Of a stretch of 64,000 nt of DNA, positions 34,327 to 42,781 are shown in pieces. The notes below the pieces were generated by a model. The model ran no database searches, had not been told where the DNA came from, and was given only the letters and a program-made list of their open reading frames with translations. The translations under genes were made by a program, and so were the position numbers. Origin of the DNA: Bacillota bacterium (GTDB lineage Bacteria > Bacillota > Clostridia > Oscillospirales > Acutalibacteraceae); the NCBI GenBank assembly GCA_023458755.1, contig JAEWYE010000028.1, positions 1-64,000 on the forward strand, read 5' to 3'. Positions within the stretch are counted from its first letter, which is position 1, and the number at the start of each line of letters is the position of its first letter.

Positions 34327-34707
34327 TTATTTTTTATTCATATGACAAAGTTTTTCAGCCTCTACCCAGGTTTCACGCAGATTCTCTACTAACGGAATAA
34401 GCGGGTCCAGTACAGTGTAATCGCGTTTTACCTGAGCACGGATAAGCTCGGAATTCAGGAAGAAATAAATCTTGTACAAATCAGCGGAAATCGAGTATTG
34501 GCGGTCTAAAATAGAAGAAAGATAATTGAATATATTTTTACTTTTATCGCAATACTCCTCCGCCCGTGGATAATCTTCCTGTTTCAGTAATATGGAAGCG
34601 TAGTTGATATTTTTTAACGCTTCGTCGTACAATTTAATTAATAATTCACCCTTGGACATGGTGTTGATTGCTTGTTCTTGATATTGCATAATCGGGTTAT
34701 TTGGCAT
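34327..34707 (-). CDS. fliS: Flagellar export chaperone FliS
   Basis: A 126-residue flagellin chaperone: MPNNPIMQYQEQAINTMSKG, ELLIKLYDEALKNINYASIL and DRQYSISADLYKIYFFLNSE are FliS motifs. It caps the C-terminal helix of flagellin before export and is linked to FliW control. The ATG at 34707 is preceded by CGGAGG at nine bases; an in-frame GTG extension to 34734 is rejected. It follows fliD by about 50 bases. Confidence 0.95.
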   Translation of the reverse strand: MPNNPIMQYQEQAINTMSKGELLIKLYDEALKNINYASILLKQEDYPRAEEYCDKSKNIFNYLSSILDRQYSISADLYKIYFFLNSELIRAQVKRDYTVLDPLIPLVENLRETWVEAEKLCHMNKK

Positions 34708-34758
34708 TGTGGTAAGCCTCCGTTTTATAGTCACAAAGGACCGGATAGAGAAAAATTA

Positions 34759-37470
34759 TCAGGAACCGGAAGATTGCTGATAGAGCCAGTCGCTTTGGGA
34801 TTGCAGATTACTTAGCTGGGTTTCCATGGCCGTAAACTTTGTCCAATATCTGTCTTGCTCATCGGATAATTTCGTTTTCAAATCTTTAATCGCGGTATTG
34901 TAATCCGCAATACTTTTTGAAAGTGTACTTTGATCCGCAAGAGTGGTAGCTTTGCCAGCCAAACTGATTAAGGTGCCGTCACCTCCGAAGGTGCCGACAT
35001 TTGCATCCAAAACATTTTTCAGTTTTGTTGCGATGCCGTTTGTCGAATCCGTAAATAAATCCGCAACACCGCTTGCATTTTCCGTCAGGGACTTTCTCAG
35101 CTGGGTTTCATCAATAATTAAGTGACCGTTCGTAGCCGGATCATAATCATAAGAGGAAGTGGAAATACCGACTTTTGAAAGCGCCTTTAAATTGGTGCCA
35201 TCAACTAAAGATGTCATAGCGGTACGCATTTCGTTGGAAATCTGGTTTAATGTGCTGTCGTTTTGCAGAACACCTTTTTTCGCGTGTGTATTCCAGTCTG
35301 TAATTTGCGTATCGGTCATCTGTGCCTTTTGTTCATCCGACAAAGGGTCATAACTGGGGTCTTTTTCCTTTGCCTCGTTTACTTTTCCGTTAATCAAGTC
35401 GACCGCGGAATTATAATCATCAATGAAAGTTTTAATTTTGGTGTATAATGCGTCTACATTGCTGTTTGAAGTGAATTTAATGGTTGTATCCGCCAAAGAT
35501 TTTGTCGGGTCGGTGGTGCCCAAAAGGCTGAAATTGACACCGTCCAATGTAAAGTTATTTTCCGTTCTGGTAATATCGGTGAATGTAGTGCCACCGTCAA
35601 AACTCACCTTCATTTTTGCGTCCTGACCGGCAGTTATCAGATAATTTCCACTGTTCATTGTGGCAGAACCTGCGGTAATATTCAAGGCACTGAGGGCACC
35701 AGAAGAAGATGAAGAATCAATAGAAAGGGTAGAAGCAGCGTCTGTCGTCGCAAATTTTAAAATTCCGCTGTTATTTGTAATGCTGACTTTGCCTGCACCA
35801 AACTCGGCGTCTAATTTTGTTTGCAAATAAGTACTTACATCGGCCGCGGTTGTAAAATTGGCAGCATCAGCAGGATTAAAATAAACATCTTTTTGCTGTC
35901 CGTTATAAGTAACCTTTATTGTAGAACCGCTCAAAGCGCTTTGAAGGGAGGCTCCTTCGGTGATTGCACCGCTGGATTGAATGGCAGCAGTACCCGCCGT
36001 ACCGAACAGCGAACTTGCTAGATTGCCGGAAACATCGCTGAAATCTACTGTACTGGCAGCTCCGCTTCCTTTTGCTTTCACATTAAAGGTATTGGTAATG
36101 GAAGAGTACGCGATGGTCACATTCGCGTCGTCATCATTATTGATTTGCGACATCACACTGCTTAAAGTAGTATCCTGTGAAAAAGTAAACTCTTTGCCGT
36201 TTACTTTCATTTTATAGTTCCCGTCGGCATCCGGGGTTAATCCGGAAATTTCTGTTACACCGGAAGCGGGGGTAGCAAGCTGTTTTAAAGTTTTGGATAA
36301 TTCCAAACGGTTGGATTCGCCTGCACCGATTTTCAGCGCGCCGGTATCATTCAGCACATTTGTATTATCCGAGGAGGTAACGGTTAACACAGAGGTTGTA
36401 TCGGCTGTAGTAAAGTTAAAATCACCGGTGGCGCCTGTTCCATCCCCAGCGACATTCAGACTGCCTACCGTTATTTTACCTGTGCCATACGCTTTATCAA
36501 GTGCACTCTGCAAATACGTACGCATACCTGAAATCGTGGAATACTGTGCTTTATCCGTCAAATTGAAGTTGACAGTTTTGCTGATGCCGTTTAGGTTAAA
36601 GGTAAGAGAATTCCCGGCAAGAGCATCCCCTAAGGTTTTGCTGACAAATAACTTGCCCATAGCAGTGCTGTCCAGTGCGGAACCGGTTATGGCCGTACCG
36701 GTGGCTCCCTTTGCAAATCCAAGGGATTCGGCAAGCGTGCCATCCGTAATTTTCATTTCTTTTGTGGTATCGCTGTTGGTCAGCGAAAATGAATTACCGC
36801 TGACCCCAACCGTGACCTTGCCTTTCAAGTCTGCGTTGGAATCAATTTGCTTCTGCAAAGCTTGCTGCATGGCAATCATTTTATCACTATCGGCGGCGGC
36901 GGGATCCAATACAATATTCTGCGGAATCGAAATTGAATAGGTTTTGCTGCCGTAGCTTAATGTCATGCTTTGAGCCTGCACATTGGATTGTACCCAGTCC
37001 TTCATAACGGTGCCGGACTGAATGAAAGTATTCGCAACCTGCTTGGTGGAAGTAAACGACGCCTGTCTTGCAAGCTGCGAGATGCTGCCTACCTGCATAT
37101 TTGTTGCCGCACTTGTGCTTCCGCTGACGGTAAGCAGGGAAGACGGGTTGTTTATGGTAGCAACATCGAAAAATTTGCTACTCAGGATATTTGTATCCGT
37201 TGCAGAATAAGAGAAATACTTATTGCTGAAGTCGGTTAACTTCGTCGTAACTTCACGGTAAGAATCCCGCTTCCATTGAGCCAGCTGCAGCTTTTGCTGC
37301 TGCTGGGCAATTTTACTTCTGGTACCGGCGGTCAGCTGCTTGATTAACGTATCCGTATCCAAACCGGAAACCAGACTGGTACCGTTTACGCGGGCTCTGG
37401 AAGAAGTCGAAAGGTTGGTGGAAATGGTATTGGAAGAAGCCGAACTGCTTGAAACACTGCTTGTAGCCAT
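34759..37470 (-). CDS. fliD: Flagellar filament cap protein FliD (HAP2), enlarged
   Basis: A 903-residue cap protein. The N-terminal FliD domain (RVNGTSLVSGLDTDTLIKQL..., QWKRDSYREVTTKLTDFSNK) and C-terminal domain (LYTKIKTFIDDYNSAVDLIN, GKVNEAKEKDPSYDPLSDEQ..., LSDEQDRYWTKFTAMETQLS) are typical. FliD is usually about 450-700 residues. The extra length is in the middle, where a strand-helix-strand unit recurs near residues 166, 286 and 512. Ribosome site AGGAGG. A sigma-D promoter lies 56 bases upstream. Confidence 0.95.
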   Translation of the reverse strand: MATSSVSSSSASSNTISTNLSTSSRARVNGTSLVSGLDTDTLIKQLTAGTRSKIAQQQQKLQLAQWKRDSYREVTTKLTDFSNKYFSYSATDTNILSSKFFDVATINNPSSLLTVSGSTSAATNMQVGSISQLARQASFTSTKQVANTFIQSGTVMKDWVQSNVQAQSMTLSYGSKTYSISIPQNIVLDPAAADSDKMIAMQQALQKQIDSNADLKGKVTVGVSGNSFSLTNSDTTKEMKITDGTLAESLGFAKGATGTAITGSALDSTAMGKLFVSKTLGDALAGNSLTFNLNGISKTVNFNLTDKAQYSTISGMRTYLQSALDKAYGTGKITVGSLNVAGDGTGATGDFNFTTADTTSVLTVTSSDNTNVLNDTGALKIGAGESNRLELSKTLKQLATPASGVTEISGLTPDADGNYKMKVNGKEFTFSQDTTLSSVMSQINNDDDANVTIAYSSITNTFNVKAKGSGAASTVDFSDVSGNLASSLFGTAGTAAIQSSGAITEGASLQSALSGSTIKVTYNGQQKDVYFNPADAANFTTAADVSTYLQTKLDAEFGAGKVSITNNSGILKFATTDAASTLSIDSSSSSGALSALNITAGSATMNSGNYLITAGQDAKMKVSFDGGTTFTDITRTENNFTLDGVNFSLLGTTDPTKSLADTTIKFTSNSNVDALYTKIKTFIDDYNSAVDLINGKVNEAKEKDPSYDPLSDEQKAQMTDTQITDWNTHAKKGVLQNDSTLNQISNEMRTAMTSLVDGTNLKALSKVGISTSSYDYDPATNGHLIIDETQLRKSLTENASGVADLFTDSTNGIATKLKNVLDANVGTFGGDGTLISLAGKATTLADQSTLSKSIADYNTAIKDLKTKLSDEQDRYWTKFTAMETQLSNLQSQSDWLYQQSSGS

Positions 37471-37525
37471 TATAATAACCTCCTAACAGGTAGAACATTG
37501 ATAAATTATAACATCTCTTATTTTA

Positions 37526-37553
37526 TATATCGTACGGTCTTTTATGAAATTTA
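37526..37553 (-). promoter_or_regulatory. Sigma-D promoter of fliD operon
   Basis: TAAA (37550-37553) and ACGATATA (37526-37533) lie 16 bases apart on the minus strand, one mismatch from the flagellin promoter. A TATAAT nearer the gene has no good -35. Confidence 0.75.
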
Positions 37554-37647
37554 GCCAAGACAGCCAAATTTATTATGACAAATTCAAATTATTACGTAAT
37601 TCGACCTTAATTGGCAAGATTTATCATAATGCTACATACAAAACCCA

Positions 37648-37674
37648 ACCAATATGGTATAATAACATATTGGT
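37648..37674 (+). promoter_or_regulatory. Promoter of HD-GYP gene inside an inverted repeat
   Basis: A 9-bp inverted repeat (ACCAATATG at 37648-37656 with CATATTGGT at 37666-37674) has a perfect TATAAT (37658-37663) in its centre. CATACA 17 bases upstream is a weak -35. A second hairpin (ATACAAAA/TTTTGTAT, 37686-37706) would be in the leader. This suggests a repressor site over the -10 box; the protein is unknown. Confidence 0.5.
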
Positions 37675-37743
37675 AGATGAATTTTATACAAAATTTGCTT
37701 TTGTATGGAGTATATGTATTCGTAAGAAAGGTGCAAATAAACT

Positions 37744-38853
37744 ATGATTTTTGTTCCAATCAAAGATTTACAGCCTGGCATGACTTTAGAAAGAGATATC
37801 TACACGTTTAACCCTGATACGCATAAAATTGAGAAAATAGAAGCACAACAGAAATTGACCGAATGCCAAATTAAAAATTTTACCAGCATCGCTGCAAAGA
37901 ACATCGCGGGCGCATATATAGACGACGGAAACGGTAAAATACTTACGCAGGTGGAAACGCTGATTCCCAACGAATTAAAATGGATTGCCATCTCCACCAT
38001 GAAGCAGGCGTTCCAGATGTTTGAACAAACCGCTCAGGGACTGCATATTGAGGCGATTAATCAGATATCAGATGTCGCACGGCAGCTGGTGGATATTATT
38101 GAAACCAACAAGCAAATCATGCTTAATATCTTTGACCTAAAGCTGTATGATGATTATACGTATAATCATTCATTGGGCGTAGCGACTATTTCCATTGCCA
38201 TTGGAACAGCTCTTCGGCTAAGCAGGCAGGAGCTTTGTGAGCTGGGCCTTTGCGCGCTGATGCATGATATCGGCAAGACAAAAGTACCGATTGAAATTAT
38301 CAATAAACCCGGTAAACTGACAAAAGAGGAATTTGATATCATAAAAAAACATCCGGCACTCGGCGCTGAATTCATGGCAGAGAATCATTTGGTGAATGAA
38401 CGCGTATACGAAGGTGTATTATCTCATCATGAAAAGTACGACGGAACCGGTTATCCAAATGGGGTAGCCGGAAAGGATATTTCCTTATTTGGGCGGATTA
38501 TCAGTGTGGCGGATGTGTTTGATGCGCTCACTTCTGCGCGTCCGTATCACAATCCGGCCCTTCCAAAAGACGGAATTGAGTATATCATGGGAGGAAGCGG
38601 CAAAGCGTTTGATGTTCAGGTGGTACATGCGTTTCTCCAGAAGATTTCTCCCTATCCCGTGGGTTCCTGCGTAAAATTAAGCAATGGGCAACTGGCTATT
38701 GTTGTTCGGCAGAGAAAATCAAGCCCCTTGCGTCCTAAAGTTCGTCTTCTTTCTAATCCGCGGTTTGTTGTAGATTTGTATTCGCGCCGTGATATGCAGA
38801 ATATTGTAATTGAAAATGTGTGTAGTCTTTCCGATGAAAGACGTTCGCACTAA
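37744..38853 (+). CDS. HD-GYP domain c-di-GMP phosphodiesterase
   Basis: A 369-residue soluble protein. An N-terminal region of ~130 residues (PIKDLQPGMTLERDIYTFNP, a DUF3391-like start common before HD-GYP) precedes the HD-GYP domain. Visible catalytic residues are H142 (YNHSLGVATIS), H174-D175 (LMHDIGKTKVP), H228-H229 and GTGYP near 234-238. It should hydrolyse c-di-GMP. A C-terminal ~50 residue beta tail (VGSCVKLSNGQLAIVVRQR) is also usual in the family. It is divergent from fliD, inside the motility island. A leader with hairpins precedes it. Confidence 0.93.
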   Translation: MIFVPIKDLQPGMTLERDIYTFNPDTHKIEKIEAQQKLTECQIKNFTSIAAKNIAGAYIDDGNGKILTQVETLIPNELKWIAISTMKQAFQMFEQTAQGLHIEAINQISDVARQLVDIIETNKQIMLNIFDLKLYDDYTYNHSLGVATISIAIGTALRLSRQELCELGLCALMHDIGKTKVPIEIINKPGKLTKEEFDIIKKHPALGAEFMAENHLVNERVYEGVLSHHEKYDGTGYPNGVAGKDISLFGRIISVADVFDALTSARPYHNPALPKDGIEYIMGGSGKAFDVQVVHAFLQKISPYPVGSCVKLSNGQLAIVVRQRKSSPLRPKVRLLSNPRFVVDLYSRRDMQNIVIENVCSLSDERRSH

Positions 38854-39012
38854 AATAAAAATACCGACTTATACTTAGCTCCAATTAAAGAAATATATAA
38901 ATTAATATATAATTACAAAAATATAAAATCAAAAGCTTGCGTTTAGGGATTTTAACGTAGATTTTTTAGTAGTACTTTTATTAGAGATTAGTATAATCCA
39001 TCTTTGTATTAT

Positions 39013-39063
39013 AAAAAACCAGGCAGAGTAAAGATTTAATCTTCGCCCTGCCTGGTTTCTTGT
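39013..39063. terminator. Bidirectional terminator between HD-GYP and mcp genes
   Basis: AAACCAGGCAG (39016-39026) pairs with CTGCCTGGTTT (39048-39058), with A-run and T-run on the two sides (ATAAAAAACC; TTTCTTGTTTTTT). It lies ten bases after the mcp stop on the minus strand. The 38854-39012 stretch before it is AT-rich and without features. Confidence 0.88.
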
Positions 39064-39073
39064 TTTTTGTGAA

Positions 39074-40438
39074 TCAATATTTATCGTAGCCTGCTGCTGC
39101 GGATGCAAACTGCGGAACCTCATGATTTTCATTGGTTTCAACAGAGGGAACATCCTTTACGTTCGACTTGTTCTTAACAGCTTTTGCAGAAGAGACAGAT
39201 TTGGTCAGCTTTAAGCTGGAAAGGTTGTTTTTCAATACCTTTGCCTGATTTGAAAGTTCCTCACTGGCTGCCGCACTTTGTTCTGCCGTTGCGGAGTTGG
39301 TTTGCACAACCGCCGAAATTTGTTCAACACCCAGATTTACCTGACTGATGGAGGTTGCCTGCTCATTGGAAGCGCTCGCAATTTCATTCACAAGGGTAGT
39401 GGCCTCTTTGGTACTTTCGGTAATTTCCGCCAGTGTCTGTGCAGTGGAATCAGCGAGTTTCGTACCTTTCTCCACAGCATTCATGGAACTCTCAATCAGT
39501 GCCGTTGTGTTCTTTGCAGCTTCGGCACTCTTACTTGCAAGGTTTCTTACTTCGTCCGCAACTACCGCAAATCCCTTGCCGGCCGCACCGGCTCTTGCAG
39601 CTTCAACAGCGGCATTCAGCGCTAAAATATTTGTTTGGAAAGCAATATCGTCAATGGTCTTAATGATGTTGCCGATTTGCTGCGATGTCTGGCTGATTTC
39701 GGCCATTGCCGCCAGCAGTTCATCCATTTCCTGTGTTCCGTCGGATACCTTTTGTGCAGCAGTGCTGGAAGCACGGTTGGCATTGGCGGCGTTGGTAGCG
39801 TTGTGCTTTACCTGCTCCGAAATTTCGGTAATGGAAGCGGACAGTTGCTGAATGGAGCTTGCCTGTTCGGTTGCGCCCTGTGCTAAAGCCTGAGCACCGC
39901 TGGAAACCTGTTCAGAACCGTTGGAAACACGGTCAGCGGACTCATCAATTTCGTTAAACATCGCGTTTAAATTTGCTTTTGTTTTTAGAACAGCTTCCCG
40001 AATCTTAATAAAATCGCCCTGATATTCCACATTGGAGGATTTTGTAAAATCACCCTCTGAAATCTTTGTCAGAACGAAAGAAATACCGTCAATGTAATCT
40101 TTTAGCGTACCGATTGTAACCGTAAAGGCATTTGCCAACGCGCCGATTTCATTTTTTGATTCATAATGAATTTCCGCGCTCAGATCACCCTTCGATAACT
40201 TTTCTGCCGCATGGCGGATATGGCGGATTGGATTGCTGACACGCTTGGAAATCACAAACGCCAGAATAATTGCCAATACAAAGGACAGAACCATAATGCC
40301 GAGAATGATGGGCATATACTGTTTGCTTGTTTTGTCAAGGAAGACCAGGCCAATCACACCGGAAGAAATTGAAATCAAAGAAATCACGATAAAAGCAATG
40401 AGCAATTGAGTCCTGATTTTTGCATTTTTAAACATCAT
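39074..40438 (-). CDS. Methyl-accepting chemotaxis protein without ligand domain
   Basis: A 454-residue receptor. Two membrane helices (about 13-33 and 43-64) are joined by only ~10 residues (LDKTSKQYMP), so there is no external sensing domain. A HAMP (SNPIRHIRHAAEKLSKGDLS) and a second HAMP-like unit (LTKISEGDFTKSS) follow, then the signalling domain with the conserved tip IDDIAFQTNILALNAAVEAA and RAGAAGKGFAVVADEVRNLA. No CheR-binding pentapeptide is at the end. It is cotranscribed with cheW and a PilZ gene, so its input may be intracellular or via the membrane. Confidence 0.94.
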   Translation of the reverse strand: MMFKNAKIRTQLLIAFIVISLISISSGVIGLVFLDKTSKQYMPIILGIMVLSFVLAIILAFVISKRVSNPIRHIRHAAEKLSKGDLSAEIHYESKNEIGALANAFTVTIGTLKDYIDGISFVLTKISEGDFTKSSNVEYQGDFIKIREAVLKTKANLNAMFNEIDESADRVSNGSEQVSSGAQALAQGATEQASSIQQLSASITEISEQVKHNATNAANANRASSTAAQKVSDGTQEMDELLAAMAEISQTSQQIGNIIKTIDDIAFQTNILALNAAVEAARAGAAGKGFAVVADEVRNLASKSAEAAKNTTALIESSMNAVEKGTKLADSTAQTLAEITESTKEATTLVNEIASASNEQATSISQVNLGVEQISAVVQTNSATAEQSAAASEELSNQAKVLKNNLSSLKLTKSVSSAKAVKNKSNVKDVPSVETNENHEVPQFASAAAGYDKY

Positions 40439-40449
40439 TTTTCCTTCTT

Positions 40450-40983
40450 TTATTGTTTATTTGCGAAGTCAGAAGCGTTACTTGCTTGCTGGCTTACTTG
40501 TTCAAATTCATTTTCCGTCAGTATCTTTTTGGTATCCAGCAAAAGCACTACTTTATTTTCCACTTTGCTGATGCCGATTAAATATGCGTTGGAACAATCC
40601 TGCGATACTTTCGGCGGCGGTGAAATCGCGTCGTCATTGATATCTGTAACTTCATCCACCGCGTCTACAATAAAGCCTATGTAAGAGTTTTCAATACTGG
40701 TTACAATAATGCAGGTGCGTTCATCATATTGCGCTTCTTCCTTGCCGAATCGAATCCGCACGTCGATAACCGGTATAATGCTGCCGCGCAGATCAATAAC
40801 GCCTTTTGCATAATTCGGAAATTCCGGAATCGGTGTGATTTCCTGAATGCCGATAATTTGTACGACATCCGCAATCGGAACACCGAAAAGCTGACGTTCG
40901 GTCCAAAACGTAAGATATTTACCGCTCATTTGACTGTTAGCAGTTTTTTGGATGGTAGTATCAAAAGCCGTTGAAGTTTGCAT
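40450..40983 (-). CDS. cheW: Chemotaxis coupling protein CheW (copy 1)
   Basis: A 177-residue CheW that links receptors to CheA. Motifs: YLTFWTERQLFGVPIADVVQ, TPIPEFPNYAKGVIDLRGSI, IPVIDVRIRFG, and YIGFIVDAVDEVTDI. There is no receiver domain, so it is not CheV. ATG at 40983 follows GGGGTGA; a GTG at 40992 overlaps that site. It precedes the mcp by 11 bases and follows the PilZ gene by 31. It is about half identical by eye to the second CheW. Confidence 0.95.
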   Translation of the reverse strand: MQTSTAFDTTIQKTANSQMSGKYLTFWTERQLFGVPIADVVQIIGIQEITPIPEFPNYAKGVIDLRGSIIPVIDVRIRFGKEEAQYDERTCIIVTSIENSYIGFIVDAVDEVTDINDDAISPPPKVSQDCSNAYLIGISKVENKVVLLLDTKKILTENEFEQVSQQASNASDFANKQ

Positions 40984-41014
40984 AGTATTCACCCCATTTT
41001 ATTTTCGGTAATTG

Positions 41015-41668
41015 TTAAACATCCGATAGGCGCATTTGCCGCATTCCCTGAATCTGTTGGCGCTGGCAGTCAAAAATGTATCTGCACAGCAAATCAAACT
41101 GCCTGCCGGAATTATCGATAAATTCACAGCCGTATCCCACAGGAGCTTCGTCTGCAAAAATTCTGCGCTTAATTTTGCACAGCAAAGACATGACTTGAGA
41201 TTCAACGTTCAGTTTTACGACCAAATGATCTTCTACCTGCAGTTCTTCGTCTGTCTGAAAGGATAGTCCCCCTAGACTCAAATCGCCGATTTGAATCGGG
41301 AACAAGGTAACCGGTACATTTTCCTGATTATCGTCATGGACTAAATACGCATTTGATGCGATATCTACTTTTACACGGAAAAAGTCCCGCTTTTCAAAAT
41401 CGGTCGCGGTTTGTACATCCACAATGCGGATGAATTCTGCGGTTGAAAGATAAACCGTACCGACCAATACCTTAAAACCCAATGAATTATTGTAGACGTT
41501 GAGCTTTACAGGGGTATTGCAATGAATAATCGGCAGTTTGTCGGGTTCGTTTGTAATTTGCATATAGTCATTTGAAACATCATCCAACACGCCGGTAAGT
41601 ATCACTTCATTCGACATCGACTTCAGTTCACACGGTGAATGCAAATACTGCTCAGATAACGGTAACAT
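41015..41668 (-). CDS. YcgR-like PilZ domain protein (c-di-GMP receptor)
   Basis: About 217 residues. An N-terminal YcgR-type beta domain (to about 95) precedes a PilZ domain with both binding motifs: RxxxR in KRDFFRVKV and DxSxxG in DLSLGGLSF. These bind c-di-GMP in YcgR/YpfA proteins, which slow the motor through the rotor or stators. It lies between two cheW genes and before a receptor gene, which links c-di-GMP to chemosensory signalling as well. ATG at 41668 with GGGGGC upstream; a TTG-started extension to 41686 is possible. Confidence 0.9.
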   Translation of the reverse strand: MLPLSEQYLHSPCELKSMSNEVILTGVLDDVSNDYMQITNEPDKLPIIHCNTPVKLNVYNNSLGFKVLVGTVYLSTAEFIRIVDVQTATDFEKRDFFRVKVDIASNAYLVHDDNQENVPVTLFPIQIGDLSLGGLSFQTDEELQVEDHLVVKLNVESQVMSLLCKIKRRIFADEAPVGYGCEFIDNSGRQFDLLCRYIFDCQRQQIQGMRQMRLSDV

Positions 41669-41728
41669 TATAATACAAGCCCCCAAGATTTGGATAATTT
41701 ATTAAATATAATGTATGCGTCATCTGAA

Positions 41729-42262
41729 TTATTCCAGCTCGTCCGATTCTACAATATTTTTTGTTTGTACAGCATCTGCACGTTCCAAAATTTTCATAAT
41801 GTCCAGCAGTAATGCGACATTTTTTTCAAGATGGACAATACCGCTGACATAATTGCCGCCTTCATTTTTTGCAAGCTTCGGTGCGCCGCTGATCTGGTTT
41901 TCCGCGATGTCTGTAACATCATTTACGGTATCCACAATAAAACCAATCGATAATTCACCGTGTTCAATTACGATAATGCTTGTATGGTCGTCGTATGCGC
42001 GTTCTTCCAAATCAAATTTCAAGCGCAAGTCGATAAGCGGAACAATTTTTCCTCTTAAATTGATGACGCCTTTTACGAAATCAGGCAGTTTCGGCATAAA
42101 GGTAATTGGCTGCATACGAATGATTTCGACTACTTCGCTGCTTGGAATCGCATAAAGCTGCCCATCAATAAAGAACGTAAGATACTTTTCAGATGGTATG
42201 TTTTCAAGAGCGGATTTGTTATTTTCTAAAAGTTCTTCTTGCACATTCACATCGTTTGACAT
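41729..42262 (-). CDS. cheW: Chemotaxis coupling protein CheW (copy 2)
   Basis: A 177-residue CheW: EKYLTFFIDGQLYAIPSSEV, MPKLPDFVKGVINLRGKIVP, LIDLRLKFDLEERAYDDHTS and SIGFIVDTVNDVTDIAENQI. First gene of the cheW-pilZ-cheW-mcp operon. ATG at 42262 has GGTGG upstream; the 6-residue in-frame extension to 42280 is less supported. A second CheW may support different receptor sets or array stoichiometry. Confidence 0.95.
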   Translation of the reverse strand: MSNDVNVQEELLENNKSALENIPSEKYLTFFIDGQLYAIPSSEVVEIIRMQPITFMPKLPDFVKGVINLRGKIVPLIDLRLKFDLEERAYDDHTSIIVIEHGELSIGFIVDTVNDVTDIAENQISGAPKLAKNEGGNYVSGIVHLEKNVALLLDIMKILERADAVQTKNIVESDELE

Positions 42263-42310
42263 AATTTCCACCATTCCCATCTTTGCCGTTTTCTTTTTTG
42301 GCTATTTGGT

Positions 42311-42348
42311 TATATTCTGTCGAATCGGCATTATTTCGACAGAATATA
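42311..42348 (-). promoter_or_regulatory. 14-bp perfect inverted repeat in the cheW-operon leader
   Basis: TATATTCTGTCGAA (42311-42324) is exactly repeated inverted at 42335-42348 with a 10-base loop. It lies between the sigma-D promoter and the first cheW and is not followed by a U-run on the minus strand, so it is not a terminator. It could be an RNA stability or binding element, or a DNA operator. Confidence 0.6.
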
Positions 42349-42371
42349 TTTATAAAACCCCATATAGATTA

Positions 42372-42399
42372 TATATCGGTTGGCCATTAAAAATCATTA
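42372..42399 (-). promoter_or_regulatory. Sigma-D promoter of cheW-pilZ-cheW-mcp operon
   Basis: A perfect CCGATATA (42372-42379) has TAAT (42396-42399), one mismatch from TAAA, 16 bases upstream on the minus strand. It directly follows the terminator of the preceding operon. Confidence 0.7.
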
Positions 42400-42411
42400 G
42401 GCAGAATAGCT

Positions 42412-42449
42412 AAAAACAGACAAATTTTGTGTAAATTTGTCTGTTTTTT
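42412..42449. terminator. Bidirectional terminator after FlhB-like gene
   Basis: A perfect 16-bp stem (AAAAACAGACAAATTT at 42412-42427 with 42433-42448, loop TGTGT) has A and T runs built into its ends. On the minus strand it ends the transcript coming from 44192. Confidence 0.9.
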
Positions 42450-42490
42450 CTAAATATTTTCAAATAAATAGTAAGTAAACGGAAAGATTG

Positions 42491-42781
42491 TCATTCTTTC
42501 TTCTTTTCGGAAGCATTCACGGTAAAATTTAAGAAGTAGACGTAAAGGTCTACGATTGCCTGATACAATTCCGCGGGAATTTCGCTGCCTACTTCAAGCT
42601 GAGACAGCAGGGCAGAGAGAGAGTCATCCTGATAAATCGGTACATTGTTTTCCTGCGCTACATCAATAATTTTCTGTGCCATATATCCCATACCGGAAGC
42701 AACCACTACCGGCGCATTGCTCAGGCCGTCCTGTGAATACTTTAGTGCTGTTGCGTGCTGTTGGTTTTCAAATTGTGACAT
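42491..42781 (-). CDS. Stand-alone FlhB C-domain homologue (YlqH-like)
   Basis: A 96-residue protein that aligns to the part of FlhB after the autocleavage site: QQHATALKYSQDGLSNAPVV, VASGMGYMAQKIIDVAQENN and VPIYQDDSLSALL against the NPTHFAVALKYD... region of FlhB at 26321 onward. The NPTH motif itself is absent (NQQH), so it cannot self-cleave. B. subtilis YlqH is a similar small protein next to ylqG. It may act in export switching beside FlhB, but this is unproven. ATG at 42781 is preferred; an extension to 42802 overlaps the previous gene. Confidence 0.85.
   Translation of the reverse strand: MSQFENQQHATALKYSQDGLSNAPVVVASGMGYMAQKIIDVAQENNVPIYQDDSLSALLSQLEVGSEIPAELYQAIVDLYVYFLNFTVNASEKKKE

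Noticed and set aside
37544..37747. 67-codon plus-strand frame before the HD-GYP gene
   Set aside because: It covers the fliD sigma-D promoter, the inverted repeat and the HD-GYP promoter; composition is intergenic.
42491..42781. Reading the FlhB-like gene as a fragment left by FlhB duplication (pseudogene)
   Set aside because: It has its own start, conserved core, overlap with a partner gene, and B. subtilis has a similar small protein, so it is probably functional.
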